From SKVR01 sp037441525 (GTDB lineage: Bacteria; Bacteroidota; Bacteroidia; Bacteroidales; UBA7960), in contig JBBISA010000007.1 of the NCBI GenBank assembly GCA_037441525.1, positions 37,351 through 101,350 of the forward strand: a stretch of 64,000 nt of DNA, written 5' to 3'. Made by a program: the position numbers and the translations under genes. Within the stretch, counting starts at the first letter, position 1, and each line of letters begins with the position of its first letter. Under the pieces are notes generated by a model. The model saw only the letters and a program-made list of their open reading frames with translations. It made no database searches and was not told the DNA's origin. This document shows, piece by piece, positions 25,238 to 34,815 of the stretch.

Positions 25238-26077
25238 TTATTTTTTAAATCGCACCGCTACCCATTCCTTGTTTTGTTTGTGTCCTGTTTCTGTTAGATT
25301 GTTTTGCTTTGCAAGGCTAACCAACTCATCCAAATCATCATAAAAAAAGCCTGAAATGAATAACTCCCCGCCAGGGGGCAGTGCATCCGCATAGGTTTTC
25401 ATGTCTTCTTTCAATACATTTTTGGTTATGTTGGCCAGAATAATGTCGAATTTGCTGTTGCCGATGGCGTTTGCATCGCCCATAATGGCAGTTATGTTTG
25501 TAATGTTGTTTTTTTCCAGGTTTTCAAGGGTATTTTCCCAAGCATAGGGAAAGTTGTCGATGGCAACTCCTTCGCGAGCACCCATCATCGATGCCAGAAT
25601 AGCAAGGATGCCCGTACCGCAACCCATATCCAGAATTTTTCTTTCTTTAAAGTTGGTTTCGAGCATCCATTGAACCATGAGTGTGGTGGTTTCGTGGTGG
25701 CCCGTACCGAACGACATTTTGGGTTCAATCACAATTTCGTAATCAAAACCGTGGGATGGAGAGTGGAAGGGGGCTCTGATGTAGCATTTGCCATCAACCA
25801 TTACGGGTTCAAAGTTGCTTTCCCATTCCTGGTTCCAGTTTTGGCTGTTGATGGTTTCTACGGCAAAGGTGAACTTTACTTCTTCCTCCACATCAAGGGA
25901 AACAGCATCGAGTTTTTTCTGGTCAAATTCCTCTGCCGGAATCCAGGCTTTAAAGCCCTTGATGGTTTCTTCAAAACTTTCGAACCCTATTTCGGCAAGT
26001 TCTGCAATCAGCAAGTCCGACCAGGGTTGGGCCGGACTTACTGTTGCTGTTACTTGTATGTAATTGGTGTAGTTCAT
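25238..26077 (-). CDS. prmA: Ribosomal protein L11 methyltransferase PrmA
   Basis: 279-residue SAM-dependent methyltransferase that trimethylates ribosomal protein L11. The catalytic half has motif I as LDMGCGTGILAILASMMGA, preceded by the PrmA hallmark EPKMSFGTGHHETT, and a post-I acidic residue in AIDNFPYAW plus motif IV ILANITKNVL. The N-terminal substrate-recognition domain (1-90) is present. It is encoded two bases after tpiA, suggesting cotranscription. Confidence 0.94.
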   Translation of the reverse strand: MNYTNYIQVTATVSPAQPWSDLLIAELAEIGFESFEETIKGFKAWIPAEEFDQKKLDAVSLDVEEEVKFTFAVETINSQNWNQEWESNFEPVMVDGKCYIRAPFHSPSHGFDYEIVIEPKMSFGTGHHETTTLMVQWMLETNFKERKILDMGCGTGILAILASMMGAREGVAIDNFPYAWENTLENLEKNNITNITAIMGDANAIGNSKFDIILANITKNVLKEDMKTYADALPPGGELFISGFFYDDLDELVSLAKQNNLTETGHKQNKEWVAVRFKK

Positions 26078-26079
26078 AA

Positions 26080-26853
26080 TCAGAACGACTTGATGATGGC
26101 AATAAAATCTTCGGCTTTGAGCGAGGCACCACCAATTAGTCCGCCATCTACATCGGGGTTGGCAAACAACTCAGCGGCATTTTTAGCATTGCAGCTTCCA
26201 CCATAAAGAATAGTTGTATTCCCGGCAACATTATTATTGTATTTTTCGCGGATTAGTTTTCTGATATAGGCATGCATTTCCTGTGCCTGCTCAGGGCTGG
26301 CCGTAACTCCTGTGCCAATTGCCCATACAGGCTCGTAGGCAATCACCACCTTGACAAAATCTTCCTCCGAGAGCCAGAAAAGTCCTTTTTCGAGTTGCTC
26401 TCTGATAACATCGAACAGTTTGCCTGAATTTCTCTCTTCGAGCACTTCTCCGCAGCAATACATGGGGGTAAGACCGCTGGAAAGGGCAATCTGTACCTTT
26501 TTGGCCAGTATTTCGTTGGTTTCACCAAAATAGGCCCTCCTTTCTGAGTGACCAACCAGCACATTTCCAGCACCTGCTGATTTGATCATGCCAACTGCTA
26601 CTTCGCCGGTGTAAGCTCCTTTTTCTTCAGTATAGCAGTTTTGTGCACCGGTACCCAGTTTTTCGATTCCGCTAACTTGCTGAGCAACAGATGCCAGGTG
26701 GATAAAGGGGGTAAACATAATCACATCGGGACTGCCATTGAGGCTTTTTAGCGGATTGCTTTTGGCAAAGGCCGCTATTTCATCACTCAGTTTCAAACCC
26801 TCCTGAAGGGTAAGGTTCATTTTCCAGTTACCTGCTACGAATTTTCTTCTCAT
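26080..26853 (-). CDS. tpiA: Triosephosphate isomerase
   Basis: 257-residue glycolytic TIM barrel interconverting dihydroxyacetone phosphate and glyceraldehyde 3-phosphate. N-terminal GNWKMN supplies Asn and Lys of the active site, His is in VLVGHSERR, and the catalytic Glu is in IAYEPVWAIGTG; the phosphate loop GGSCNAKNAAEL and GGLIGGASL close the barrel. Full length. Upstream are 255 bases without a gene, containing a minus-strand TACTTTTG box at 27034-27041 that could be a promoter. Confidence 0.97.
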   Translation of the reverse strand: MRRKFVAGNWKMNLTLQEGLKLSDEIAAFAKSNPLKSLNGSPDVIMFTPFIHLASVAQQVSGIEKLGTGAQNCYTEEKGAYTGEVAVGMIKSAGAGNVLVGHSERRAYFGETNEILAKKVQIALSSGLTPMYCCGEVLEERNSGKLFDVIREQLEKGLFWLSEEDFVKVVIAYEPVWAIGTGVTASPEQAQEMHAYIRKLIREKYNNNVAGNTTILYGGSCNAKNAAELFANPDVDGGLIGGASLKAEDFIAIIKSF

Positions 26854-27108
26854 TGTTGTAAATGTTTTTTGTTTGTTGAATAGTTTTTAATTGTTTTGTT
26901 TGCGACACTATGACGTTTGAGTATGTCCGATTTTGTAAAAATTTAAATAACAAAGTGTTAGTAGCGAAAATACGATTAATCCGGATGAGCTTTCCATTAC
27001 CAACCTCAAGCGTATTTGGGTTTGCAAAGGCTACAAAAGTAATAAATATGGTGGGGGAAAAACTCCGTAATAACATGGAATTTGTCCGGCAGATATGTGC
27101 GGTTTGAG

Positions 27109-28185
27109 CTATTGGAGGCGTACCCGTGGGTCGAGGACGCCATACAGAATATCTACCAGAATATTGATGGCCACGAGAATGACCGAGATAAGCAATACCG
27201 CTCCCATTATAACCGGGAAATCGTAATTTTCGAGCGAATAAACAATTACTACCCCTATACCTTTCCAGTCGAAAACATACTCAACAAAAACGGCTCCTGC
27301 CATTAGCGATGCAAACCAGCCAGAAATGGCTGTGATTACAGGGTTCATAGCATTTTTAAGGGCATGGCGGGTAATAACCCTGTAGTAGGAAAGCCCCTTG
27401 GCCCGTGCAGTGCGTATATAATCCTGCGATAAAACATTGATAAGTGAGCTGCGGGTTAGCTCGGCCACAATGGCAAGGGGTCTGATACCCAAGGTAAGTG
27501 CCGGAAGAATAATGTTTTTCCATTCAATGTATTCGCCCCTGCCAAAATCATCAACTTCCCAAAGGCTTCCGGCCATGTTCAGACCTGTATAATCGCCCAG
27601 CAAAAAGGCAAACAGCCAGGCCATAATTATGGCTGCAAAAAACGATGGAAGCGACATTCCCGAAACCGCAAGCACCAGAACTATGCGCGAAATCAGCGAA
27701 TTGTTGTGGATTGCAGAAAAAATGCCTGTAATAATACCCAGTACCATTGCAAATCCAATTGAAATACTGGCCAGTAAGAGAGTATTGGGAAACGATGCCT
27801 TTAATACATCAGTTACCGGTCTGTTGCCCTGGTAAGATTTGCCCATATAGGGAAACTTTGCAACAACTGTTGTATTTCTGATAGTGAATATTTTTTTCAG
27901 GGAGTATTTTTCTTCATTGGCAAAAAAATAACTGGCAGAGTTGTTTGCATTATGCACCGAAATGGGTGAAAGATCATTGATGTATCCCAGAAAGCGGATA
28001 TGTAGTGGCTGGTCGAGCCCAAGTTCTTTGCGAATGGCATCGACTGAAGCAATATCAGCCCGCTGCCCCAGCATCATTCGGGCAGGGTCGCCGGGCAATA
28101 CGTTGAATAGAAAAAACACCACTGTAATTACTCCCAGCAGTACGAGGGTTCCATAACCGGTTCGTCTTAACAGGAAACGTAACAC
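27109..28185 (-). CDS. DppB/OppB-type ABC transporter permease
   Basis: 358-residue inner-membrane permease of the peptide/nickel importer family. It shows the N-terminal MLRFLLRRTGYG helix, the FNVLPGDPARMMLGQRA segment and the EAA loop LSQDYIRTARAKGLSYYRVITRHALKN, six predicted helices and the terminal YGVLDPRVRLQ. A segment of about 50 residues (about 80-130) is inserted relative to the short forms. The start codon is GTG. No DppC, ATPase or binding protein is encoded nearby, so this is an orphan subunit whose partners lie elsewhere. Confidence 0.9.
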   Translation of the reverse strand: MLRFLLRRTGYGTLVLLGVITVVFFLFNVLPGDPARMMLGQRADIASVDAIRKELGLDQPLHIRFLGYINDLSPISVHNANNSASYFFANEEKYSLKKIFTIRNTTVVAKFPYMGKSYQGNRPVTDVLKASFPNTLLLASISIGFAMVLGIITGIFSAIHNNSLISRIVLVLAVSGMSLPSFFAAIIMAWLFAFLLGDYTGLNMAGSLWEVDDFGRGEYIEWKNIILPALTLGIRPLAIVAELTRSSLINVLSQDYIRTARAKGLSYYRVITRHALKNAMNPVITAISGWFASLMAGAVFVEYVFDWKGIGVVIVYSLENYDFPVIMGAVLLISVILVAINILVDILYGVLDPRVRLQ

Positions 28186-28200
28186 AGGTGGCAGATTTTA

Positions 28201-28773
28201 TTAAACTTGGTTGTTAGTACTATCGTGTTCAAGCTCGAGCTTAATGAGGGCAAAAACGCCATAGTTGATTATGTCGTAGTAATTGGCATCAATGCCTTCA
28301 GAGATGGTGGTAATGCCCTGGTTGTCCTCTATCTGCTTTATCCGCAGCAGTTTCATCAGAATGATGTCGGCAATGCTTGAAACACGCATATCGCGCCATG
28401 CTTCACCGTAATCATGGTTTTTGTCCTTCATAAGGTTGCGGGCACTTGTATAGTAGTAGTTGTATTTTTCCACAGCCTCCTGGGGGGTAAGGTCGGCGCA
28501 ACTGGCATGCCCCAACTCCAATTGAACCAATGCCATTACAGAATAATTTACAATGGCAATAAATTCGGGCTTTATACCTTCATCAATTTTTTGCATACCT
28601 TTGTCCTGTATCGACCTAATGCGCTGGGCTTTGATGTAAACCTGATCGGTGATGGATGAACTGCGGAGAATTCGCCAAGCTGTTCCGTAATCCCGGGTTT
28701 TTTTGGTGAATATTTCCAAACAAATCTTCCTTATCTGCTCAAACTGCTCAAGGGTTTTTTCTGGCTGGCCCAT
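28201..28773 (-). CDS. DUF1599-domain protein
   Basis: 190-residue protein built of two similar halves, each with the pattern (K)TRDYGTAWRILRSSSITDQVYIKAQRI and KNHDYGEAWRDMRVSSIADIILMKLLRI. This is the internal duplication typical of DUF1599, a Bacteroidota-specific family of unknown function normally next to folP, as here, where it is divergently transcribed from folP 49 bases away. The repeated DYGxAWRxxRxSSI pattern suggests a nucleotide- or phosphate-binding site; that is inference. Confidence 0.92.
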   Translation of the reverse strand: MGQPEKTLEQFEQIRKICLEIFTKKTRDYGTAWRILRSSSITDQVYIKAQRIRSIQDKGMQKIDEGIKPEFIAIVNYSVMALVQLELGHASCADLTPQEAVEKYNYYYTSARNLMKDKNHDYGEAWRDMRVSSIADIILMKLLRIKQIEDNQGITTISEGIDANYYDIINYGVFALIKLELEHDSTNNQV

Positions 28774-28822
28774 ATTTAATCGGTTGAAATATTGAATAAC
28801 AAAGGGATGTAAAACACTTCAG

Positions 28823-29695
28823 ATGCCGCAGGAAACCTTTTTCAGAACCCGGAACACCATTCTATGCCGAGGCAAAATTATAAATTTATCGGCACCGGCG
28901 GTGATGGGGGTTATTAATGTTGGACCTGACTCATTCTACGATGGCGGAAAGCATCGCACAAGCTGGGATGCAATAAAAACAGCCGGCGAACTGCTCTATG
29001 GCGGAGCTTTGTTTATTGATGTGGGTGCTGCATCTACACGGCCAGGGGCAAGGCTTATTGATGCCGCAACTGAGCGTAAAAGGCTTATGCCGGTGCTCGA
29101 TGCCCTGGTAAAGGAATACCCCGAGGCACTTTTTTCCATCGATACCTACAATGCTTCGGTTGCAAGAGAAGCTATAGAAAGGGGGGCACAGATAATCAAT
29201 GATATTTCGGCGGGCACCATCGACCCTCACATGTTTGAAACCATTGCCTCATTGCAGGTACCTTATATTATCATGCACATACAGGGAACCCCTGCAACCA
29301 TGCAGGATGCGCCCAAATACAATCATCTGATTAGGGACATTGCCCGATACTTTGCCGAAAAAATATGGCAATTACGCAACCTGGGAGTTCATGATATTAT
29401 CATTGACCTTGGCTTTGGTTTTGGTAAAACCCTGGAAGACAATTACCGGTTGCTAAACAATCTGGATTTTTTCAAGATTTTTGAACTTCCGATCCTTGTA
29501 GGTTTTTCCCGCAAGTCAATGATTAACAAGATACTTTCCACTACCCCTGCCGAAGCGCTCAACGGTACCACAGTGCTCAATACAGTTGCATTACAGAAGG
29601 GGGTGTCCATTTTGCGGGTGCACGATGCCCGCGAAGCCAAGGAAGCCATAAGGCTAATTGAAACCCTTAAACTATATAACGATCTGGAAAATTAA
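28823..29695 (+). CDS. folP: Dihydropteroate synthase
   Basis: 290-residue DHPS, the sulfonamide target that joins p-aminobenzoate to dihydropterin diphosphate in folate synthesis. Motifs: loop 1 GVINVGPDSFYDGG, VGAASTRPGA, SIDTYNASVA, INDISAG, and C-terminal DLGFGFGKT and GFSRKSMI with RVHDARE. The usual Thr of NVTPDS is Gly34 here. The gene is followed five bases later by cdaA, so the two are probably cotranscribed. Confidence 0.95.
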   Translation: MPQETFFRTRNTILCRGKIINLSAPAVMGVINVGPDSFYDGGKHRTSWDAIKTAGELLYGGALFIDVGAASTRPGARLIDAATERKRLMPVLDALVKEYPEALFSIDTYNASVAREAIERGAQIINDISAGTIDPHMFETIASLQVPYIIMHIQGTPATMQDAPKYNHLIRDIARYFAEKIWQLRNLGVHDIIIDLGFGFGKTLEDNYRLLNNLDFFKIFELPILVGFSRKSMINKILSTTPAEALNGTTVLNTVALQKGVSILRVHDAREAKEAIRLIETLKLYNDLEN

Positions 29696-29700
29696 TCCCA

Positions 29701-30540
29701 ATGGTTCACCCCACATATCAAAACATTCTTTCTTCTTTTATGGTGCCTGCTTTTATTCAAATCCGCCTGCTCGATGCTATTGATATTCTGCTGGTAGCAT
29801 TTCTGCTCTATTATCTCTATAAACTTTTAAGGGGTACAGGGGCATTGAATATTTTCCTGGGAATTATATCGGTTTACATTTTCTGGTGGTTGGTGCGTAT
29901 TTTCGAAATGGAGCTTCTCACCGAAATTCTGGGGCAGTTTATCAGTGTAGGTGTTTTGGCGCTGATTGTAGTTTTTCAGCCCGAAATCCGCAAATTCCTC
30001 CTTATCCTTGGCACCCGGGGATTTCTGAACCAACGTTCGCGGCGTTTTCTGGGTCGTATCTGGCATATAGAGCAGGGGCCGGGCCTTGCCATCAACGATA
30101 TAGTGGCCGCCTGCCAGGAACTTTCCAATACACGCACCGGTGCTCTGATTGTTATTACCCGCGAAAACAAGTTGGAACCCTTTACCGAAACAGGTGAACT
30201 GATTGAAGCCCGTATTTCGCGGCAATTACTGGAAAACATTTTTTTTAAGAACAGCCCGCTTCACGACGGAGCAGTTATTATATCCCAAAACCGTATAATA
30301 GCTGCCCGATGCGTACTGCCGGTTTCTGAAAGTACCGATTTCCCTGCTTACCTTGGCCTGCGACACCGGGCTGCTGTGGGTGTTACCGAATTTTCTGACT
30401 CCCTTGCCATTGTGGTAAGCGAGCAAACCGGCGGCATTTCATGGGTAAAGAACGGCGAAATGCGTCGAAACATCAAATCACTCGAGTTGAAAGAAATAAT
30501 GGTAAAGGAATTTACTCCTGATTTTGAAAAGAAAAAGTAG
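29701..30540 (+). CDS. cdaA: Diadenylate cyclase CdaA
   Basis: 279-residue membrane-bound diadenylate cyclase making c-di-AMP from two ATP. Three N-terminal transmembrane helices (about residues 25-95) precede a DAC domain with the catalytic DGA (in SPLHDGAVII) and RHR (in LGLRHRAAVG) motifs. The start used is the ATG five bases after folP; an internal ATG at 29740 is an alternative. A c-di-AMP synthase downstream of folP suggests that osmotic/cell-wall signalling shares a transcript with folate synthesis. Confidence 0.94.
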   Translation: MVHPTYQNILSSFMVPAFIQIRLLDAIDILLVAFLLYYLYKLLRGTGALNIFLGIISVYIFWWLVRIFEMELLTEILGQFISVGVLALIVVFQPEIRKFLLILGTRGFLNQRSRRFLGRIWHIEQGPGLAINDIVAACQELSNTRTGALIVITRENKLEPFTETGELIEARISRQLLENIFFKNSPLHDGAVIISQNRIIAARCVLPVSESTDFPAYLGLRHRAAVGVTEFSDSLAIVVSEQTGGISWVKNGEMRRNIKSLELKEIMVKEFTPDFEKKK

Positions 30541-30742
30541 GATTGGCCTGCAAATAAAGGGGAGGAACGGGTACTTGGGTCAAGGTTGCATGGGGATTGA
30601 TGTGTGTGAAGGTTTATTTTTCTGACCAACACGGCTTTACCCCGGCGTTTTCAGCAAAGATGAATGGTTAAATTTTTTTATCCCGGTTTCTTTTCTGACT
30701 TGCAATCCCTAAATTTGTCTCCAATAACCCAGGGAGCAAACA

Positions 30743-31240
30743 ATGGCTAAAAAAACTGTTTTCAGGTTTGAATTTGAGAGCGATTTTCGCATTGTAGGCC
30801 TGTTCTGCAATGAGCGCGACTATCGGCTTTCCTGGTTGCTCAATCGCTATATGCTATTCAATTTCTCCCGTGTGGCCGATTTCGAGTTTATTCCCAATTC
30901 CAAGAAACAACCTGGCCGGTTTTCGGTTTTTTATTATTCCGACGAAGTATTCCGACGCCGGTTTTATTTGGTAAACAACCGCTCCAGCGAAAATCATCTC
31001 ATGTTTACCCAACCTGCCGGTCTTGATTATCTTATGCTTGTGAAAGCCGACGAAGACCGTTTTGATTTTTCAGCCCTTCTCAAGAATATTCGCGCTATTG
31101 GCCAGTTTACGGCTGCGTATCAGCTCGATAATATGCTGGGCAAGGGGCGTGATGCCTTCCTTTATGATTTTGAACTGTTTGCTGATCAGAAGGTTGAAGC
31201 TCCGGTTAAACGGGAGGGCTTTTTCTGGTCTGCCAGTTAG
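30743..31240 (+). CDS. IPExxxVDY-family protein
   Basis: 165-residue member of the Bacteroidota IPExxxVDY family, so called after a conserved motif. The name motif is divergent here (FTQPAGLDYLMLVKAD), but other features fit: a start rich in FEFESDFRIVGL, a middle CNERDYRLSWLLNRY and a final FDFSALLKNIRAIGQFTAAYQLD. The function is unknown. A TAAATTTG box (30710-30717) lies 25 bases upstream and could be its promoter. Confidence 0.75.
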   Translation: MAKKTVFRFEFESDFRIVGLFCNERDYRLSWLLNRYMLFNFSRVADFEFIPNSKKQPGRFSVFYYSDEVFRRRFYLVNNRSSENHLMFTQPAGLDYLMLVKADEDRFDFSALLKNIRAIGQFTAAYQLDNMLGKGRDAFLYDFELFADQKVEAPVKREGFFWSAS

Positions 31241-31329
31241 CCGATTGAAATTTCTGACTTAAGGGTAATTCAGGCATATTGCTAACACAGCTTATGCTAT
31301 CCTTTCTTGTGGCACTGCGAAAATTTCTA

Positions 31330-31337
31330 TATGTTTG
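31330..31337 (+). promoter_or_regulatory. Promoter of tex (-33/-7 pair)
   Basis: TATGTTTG matches TAnnTTTG, with TTG (31307-31309) 20 bases upstream, the spacing expected for the Bacteroidota housekeeping sigma factor. The tex ATG is 21 bases downstream. Confidence 0.6.
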
Positions 31338-31358
31338 CCCCGCTAAAAACAAAAACTA

Positions 31359-33485
31359 ATGGAAAAGTATGTAGCCCGGATAAAGCAGGAAACTGCCCTG
31401 CACAATTGGCAGATTGAACGAACAATAGAATTATTGCAGCAAGGTGCCACAGTGCCCTTCATTTCGCGGTACAGGAAAGAGCTCACCGGTTCGCTTGATG
31501 AAGTGCAAATAACTACCATCCGCGATCGGCTTCACCAGCTTGAAGAGCTCGATAAACGAAGGGAAACTATCCTTAACAGTATTGCCGAACAGGATAAACT
31601 TACCCCTGGGCTGGAAAAACAAATCAATGAGGCGGATACCATGGCCCAGCTCGAAGACCTGTATCTGCCTTACCGGCCCAAACGTAAAACCAGAGCTACC
31701 ATGGCTATTGCCCGTGGGCTCGAACCTCTGGCAAAACTTATAATTACCCAGCAAAACTTTGACATCGAAACCAAAGCCCTCGCTTTTGTTAGCGATGAAA
31801 AGGATGTTCCTGATACTGATGCTGCTCTTGCCGGTGCCCGAGATATTATTGCCGAATGGGTTAATGAAAATGCTCAGGCACGTCAGCGTATACGCAAGCT
31901 CAATGAGAGAAAAAGCCAGCTATTTTGCAAAGTAGTAAAAGGAAAAGAGTCGGAAGGACATAAATATGCCTGTTGGTTCGATTGGACAGAACCCATGGCC
32001 AAAGCACCTTCGCATCGCATCCTGGCTATGTTCAGGGGCGAAAACGAAGGATTTCTGAAAGTCAGCATTGAGCCTGATGAAGTGGAAGCAATTGAATTGC
32101 TTGATGGAATGTTCGTTAAAGGCCGCACTGAAGCATCACAGCAGGTTTCAATGGCGGTACGCGACGGATATAAAAGGCTGATGGCTCCATCAATGGAAAC
32201 TGAAATGCGACAATCATACAAGCAAAGGGCCGATGAGGAAGCCATAAGGGTATTTGCCCAAAACCTCAGGCAGTTGTTGCTGGCACCACCCCTCGGTCAG
32301 AAAAATATCCTGGCCATCGACCCCGGTTTACGCACAGGCTGCAAACTGGTTTGCCTTGATAAGCAAGGAAACCTTCTTCATAACGAAACCATCTATCCGC
32401 ATGCACCACAACATCAGCGCAAAGAGGCTGCTGCAAAAATCCTTAATCTGGTAAGCGCCTTTAATATAGAAGCCATAGCTATTGGAAATGGCACCGGCGG
32501 CCGCGAAACAGAAGATATGGTTCGTAAAATCCGTTTCCCTCGCGATATTATTGCTGTAATGGTAAACGAAAGCGGGGCATCTATCTATTCGGCATCGCCG
32601 CTGGCCCGGCAGGAGTTTCCCGATTACGATGTTACGGTAAGGGGAGCTGTGAGCATAGGCCGACGGTTGTCCGACCCCCTGGCCGAATTGGTGAAAATTG
32701 ACCCAAAGTCAATCGGGGTAGGGCAGTACCAGCACGATGTTGACCAGAAATCGCTCAAAAACAGTCTCGACGATGTGGTGGCAAGCTGTGTAAATGCGGT
32801 GGGGGTCGAAGTTAATACGGCAAGCAAGGAGTTGTTGGCCTATGTTTCGGGTGTTGGGCCGGTGCTTGCTAAAAATATTGTTGACTTCAGAGCCGAAAAT
32901 GGCCCCTTTAACAGTCGCAATGCACTGAAAAAGGTGCCCCGCTTTGGCGCCAAAGCATTTGAACAGGCTGCCGGTTTCCTGAGGGTTAATCAAAGTGCCA
33001 ATCCATTGGATAAAAGCGCCGTGCATCCCGAAAGCTATCATATTGTAGATGCTATGGCCCGCGACCTTGGTGTGAAGGTTGACGACCTTATGAAGAACGA
33101 TGCCCTGCGACAACAAATTGACATCCTTCGGTATAAAGCCGAAACGGTAGGTGTCCCTACATTAAAGGATATTCTCTCTGAATTGGCAAAACCTGGCCGT
33201 GACCCACGCAAGGAGATCGAATTTTTTGAGTTCGACCCCACGGTTAATTCCATTGAAGACCTTAGGCCTGGCATGAAACTCCCCGGTATTGTAACCAATA
33301 TTACCGCCTTTGGGGCTTTTGTTGATGTGGGTGTTCATCAGGACGGGCTGGTGCATGTAAGTCAAATGGCCGACCGTTACATATCAAATCCATCAGAGGT
33401 GGTGAGTCTTAACCAAAAAGTTTCAGTTACCATTCTCGATGTAGATATAGCACGTAAGCGCATAACCATGAGTATGAAAGGGTAA
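31359..33485 (+). CDS. tex: Tex-family RNA-binding transcription accessory protein
   Basis: 708-residue Tex protein. Order: N-terminal helical domain with the signature VPFISRYRKELTGSLDEVQ, a YqgF/RNase H-like domain (about 320-440, ILAIDPGLRTGCKLVCLD and IAIGNGTGGRETE), helix-hairpin-helix repeats (about 490-560, LAYVSGVGPVLAKNIVDFR) and a C-terminal S1 domain (about 635-708, GIVTNITAFGAFVDVGVHQDG). Tex acts on RNA or nucleic acid during transcription. Full length for the family. Confidence 0.96.
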   Translation: MEKYVARIKQETALHNWQIERTIELLQQGATVPFISRYRKELTGSLDEVQITTIRDRLHQLEELDKRRETILNSIAEQDKLTPGLEKQINEADTMAQLEDLYLPYRPKRKTRATMAIARGLEPLAKLIITQQNFDIETKALAFVSDEKDVPDTDAALAGARDIIAEWVNENAQARQRIRKLNERKSQLFCKVVKGKESEGHKYACWFDWTEPMAKAPSHRILAMFRGENEGFLKVSIEPDEVEAIELLDGMFVKGRTEASQQVSMAVRDGYKRLMAPSMETEMRQSYKQRADEEAIRVFAQNLRQLLLAPPLGQKNILAIDPGLRTGCKLVCLDKQGNLLHNETIYPHAPQHQRKEAAAKILNLVSAFNIEAIAIGNGTGGRETEDMVRKIRFPRDIIAVMVNESGASIYSASPLARQEFPDYDVTVRGAVSIGRRLSDPLAELVKIDPKSIGVGQYQHDVDQKSLKNSLDDVVASCVNAVGVEVNTASKELLAYVSGVGPVLAKNIVDFRAENGPFNSRNALKKVPRFGAKAFEQAAGFLRVNQSANPLDKSAVHPESYHIVDAMARDLGVKVDDLMKNDALRQQIDILRYKAETVGVPTLKDILSELAKPGRDPRKEIEFFEFDPTVNSIEDLRPGMKLPGIVTNITAFGAFVDVGVHQDGLVHVSQMADRYISNPSEVVSLNQKVSVTILDVDIARKRITMSMKG

Positions 33486-33544
33486 TTTCGTACCTGGGCT
33501 AATTTGTTTTTAAGAACCTGTATAACAGGTGTTTCGTAATAATT

Positions 33545-34729
33545 TCAATTAGTTTTTCTGTCCCAATTTTCCTGATAAATGGCCAGAACTCCCAGTTTTG
33601 AATTATTCAGCATTACCGGTTTGGCCAGTATATGAACAGGAATAAGATCACCATAGCGGTTTTTGCGAAAGGTATCATAATCTATGTAATCGCCCCGATA
33701 GGCCATCAGGGTCAATGCATTTCCCTCCTCCATTAAATTTTCCGGTACAATCAACTCATTAATAGGTTGTCCGATGGCCTCTTCTTCGCTATATCCGAAT
33801 AGTTTTACAAACTGTTCATTGATTTGAATTATTCTGTCATTGTTGTCGAGCAAAATAATAGCCAGGGGCGCCTCCCTGAAAAGAGTTTCAAAATAGGCAT
33901 CCCTGATGGCCAGTTGTTGCTGGGCATATTTTTGCATAGTAATGTTTCTCACAATTCCACTTACGGCGTTCGCCTGGCCATTTTCATCAACCACCAAAAA
34001 ACCACGCACTTCTCCCCAAATAATATTACCGTTTTTATGATAAAAGGCCAAATCGAGTGTAAACTGAATATCTGATGGTTTTTCACCAAATCCGACGCGA
34101 AGAGTAATCATCTTGCGAATTTGATTCATTTCTCTGAAACTGTCGGGATGCAATACTGCGGTAGGCTTTAGTTGCAGAAACTCATGGTTTGTATATCCCA
34201 GCAAACCCTTTATGGAAGCACTAATGAAAGTGAATTTTAACATTTTTAAATCCGTTTCCCAAATTACATCGTTAATATTCTCTGTAACCAAACGGTATTT
34301 GCTTTGTGTTTCGAGGAGTTTTTGCTCAGCCAATTTGCGGGCGTTAATGTTCTCCCATTCCCGTATGGCCCGGGTAACAAAGAAAGCCATATTTTCAATG
34401 TTGCGCTGTGTTTTTTGAATATAGTCAATGGCACCGTTTCTGATGAGCTCGGCGCCCTTAAATTCGTCAACCGGACCACTAAGAAAAACAACGGGGATTT
34501 GTTCTTTTACAACCGGATGTTCCAGGATTTCGAGCCCGGTATCGTCTTCACGAAAAAGGCTGTAAAGGATAAGGCCGTAGTTGAGTAGTTTGCCAAGTTC
34601 TTGCCGGAAATTTGCCGGGTTATTGCAAATAACCACATGGTATCCTTCATTGGATTTGTTTAGCGTTCTTTTAATTAATTCGGCATGATCAACTCCGGCT
34701 TCATAGAGTAAAATTTTTGTCCCTCCCAT
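33545..34729 (-). CDS. Pseudo-receiver protein with two PAS domains
   Basis: 394 residues: a response-regulator receiver-like domain (1-125), then two PAS domains (about 145-265 with ENINDVIWETDL and VSGIVRNIT; about 275-390 with APLAIILLDNNDRIIQINEQF). No kinase, cyclase or DNA-binding output follows. The receiver lacks the phosphoacceptor Asp: the position is Ser57 (ILYSLFREDD), and two acidic-pocket positions are Ala-Gly; Glu10, Ser84 and Lys106 remain. It lies just downstream of a large histidine kinase on the same strand and may modulate it by PAS contacts. Confidence 0.85.
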   Translation of the reverse strand: MGGTKILLYEAGVDHAELIKRTLNKSNEGYHVVICNNPANFRQELGKLLNYGLILYSLFREDDTGLEILEHPVVKEQIPVVFLSGPVDEFKGAELIRNGAIDYIQKTQRNIENMAFFVTRAIREWENINARKLAEQKLLETQSKYRLVTENINDVIWETDLKMLKFTFISASIKGLLGYTNHEFLQLKPTAVLHPDSFREMNQIRKMITLRVGFGEKPSDIQFTLDLAFYHKNGNIIWGEVRGFLVVDENGQANAVSGIVRNITMQKYAQQQLAIRDAYFETLFREAPLAIILLDNNDRIIQINEQFVKLFGYSEEEAIGQPINELIVPENLMEEGNALTLMAYRGDYIDYDTFRKNRYGDLIPVHILAKPVMLNNSKLGVLAIYQENWDRKTN

Positions 34730-34815
34730 TTTTTCCCTGATTTTCCATCAAAGTTAATAATTGAGAAATGTTAGCGTTGCTTTTGTTTCTGCATGGTCAA
34801 AAATAGCCAAACTTT

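Noticed and set aside
26828..27076. 82-codon minus-strand frame upstream of tpiA
   Set aside because: Low-complexity composition, overlaps the tpiA start; no recognisable protein.
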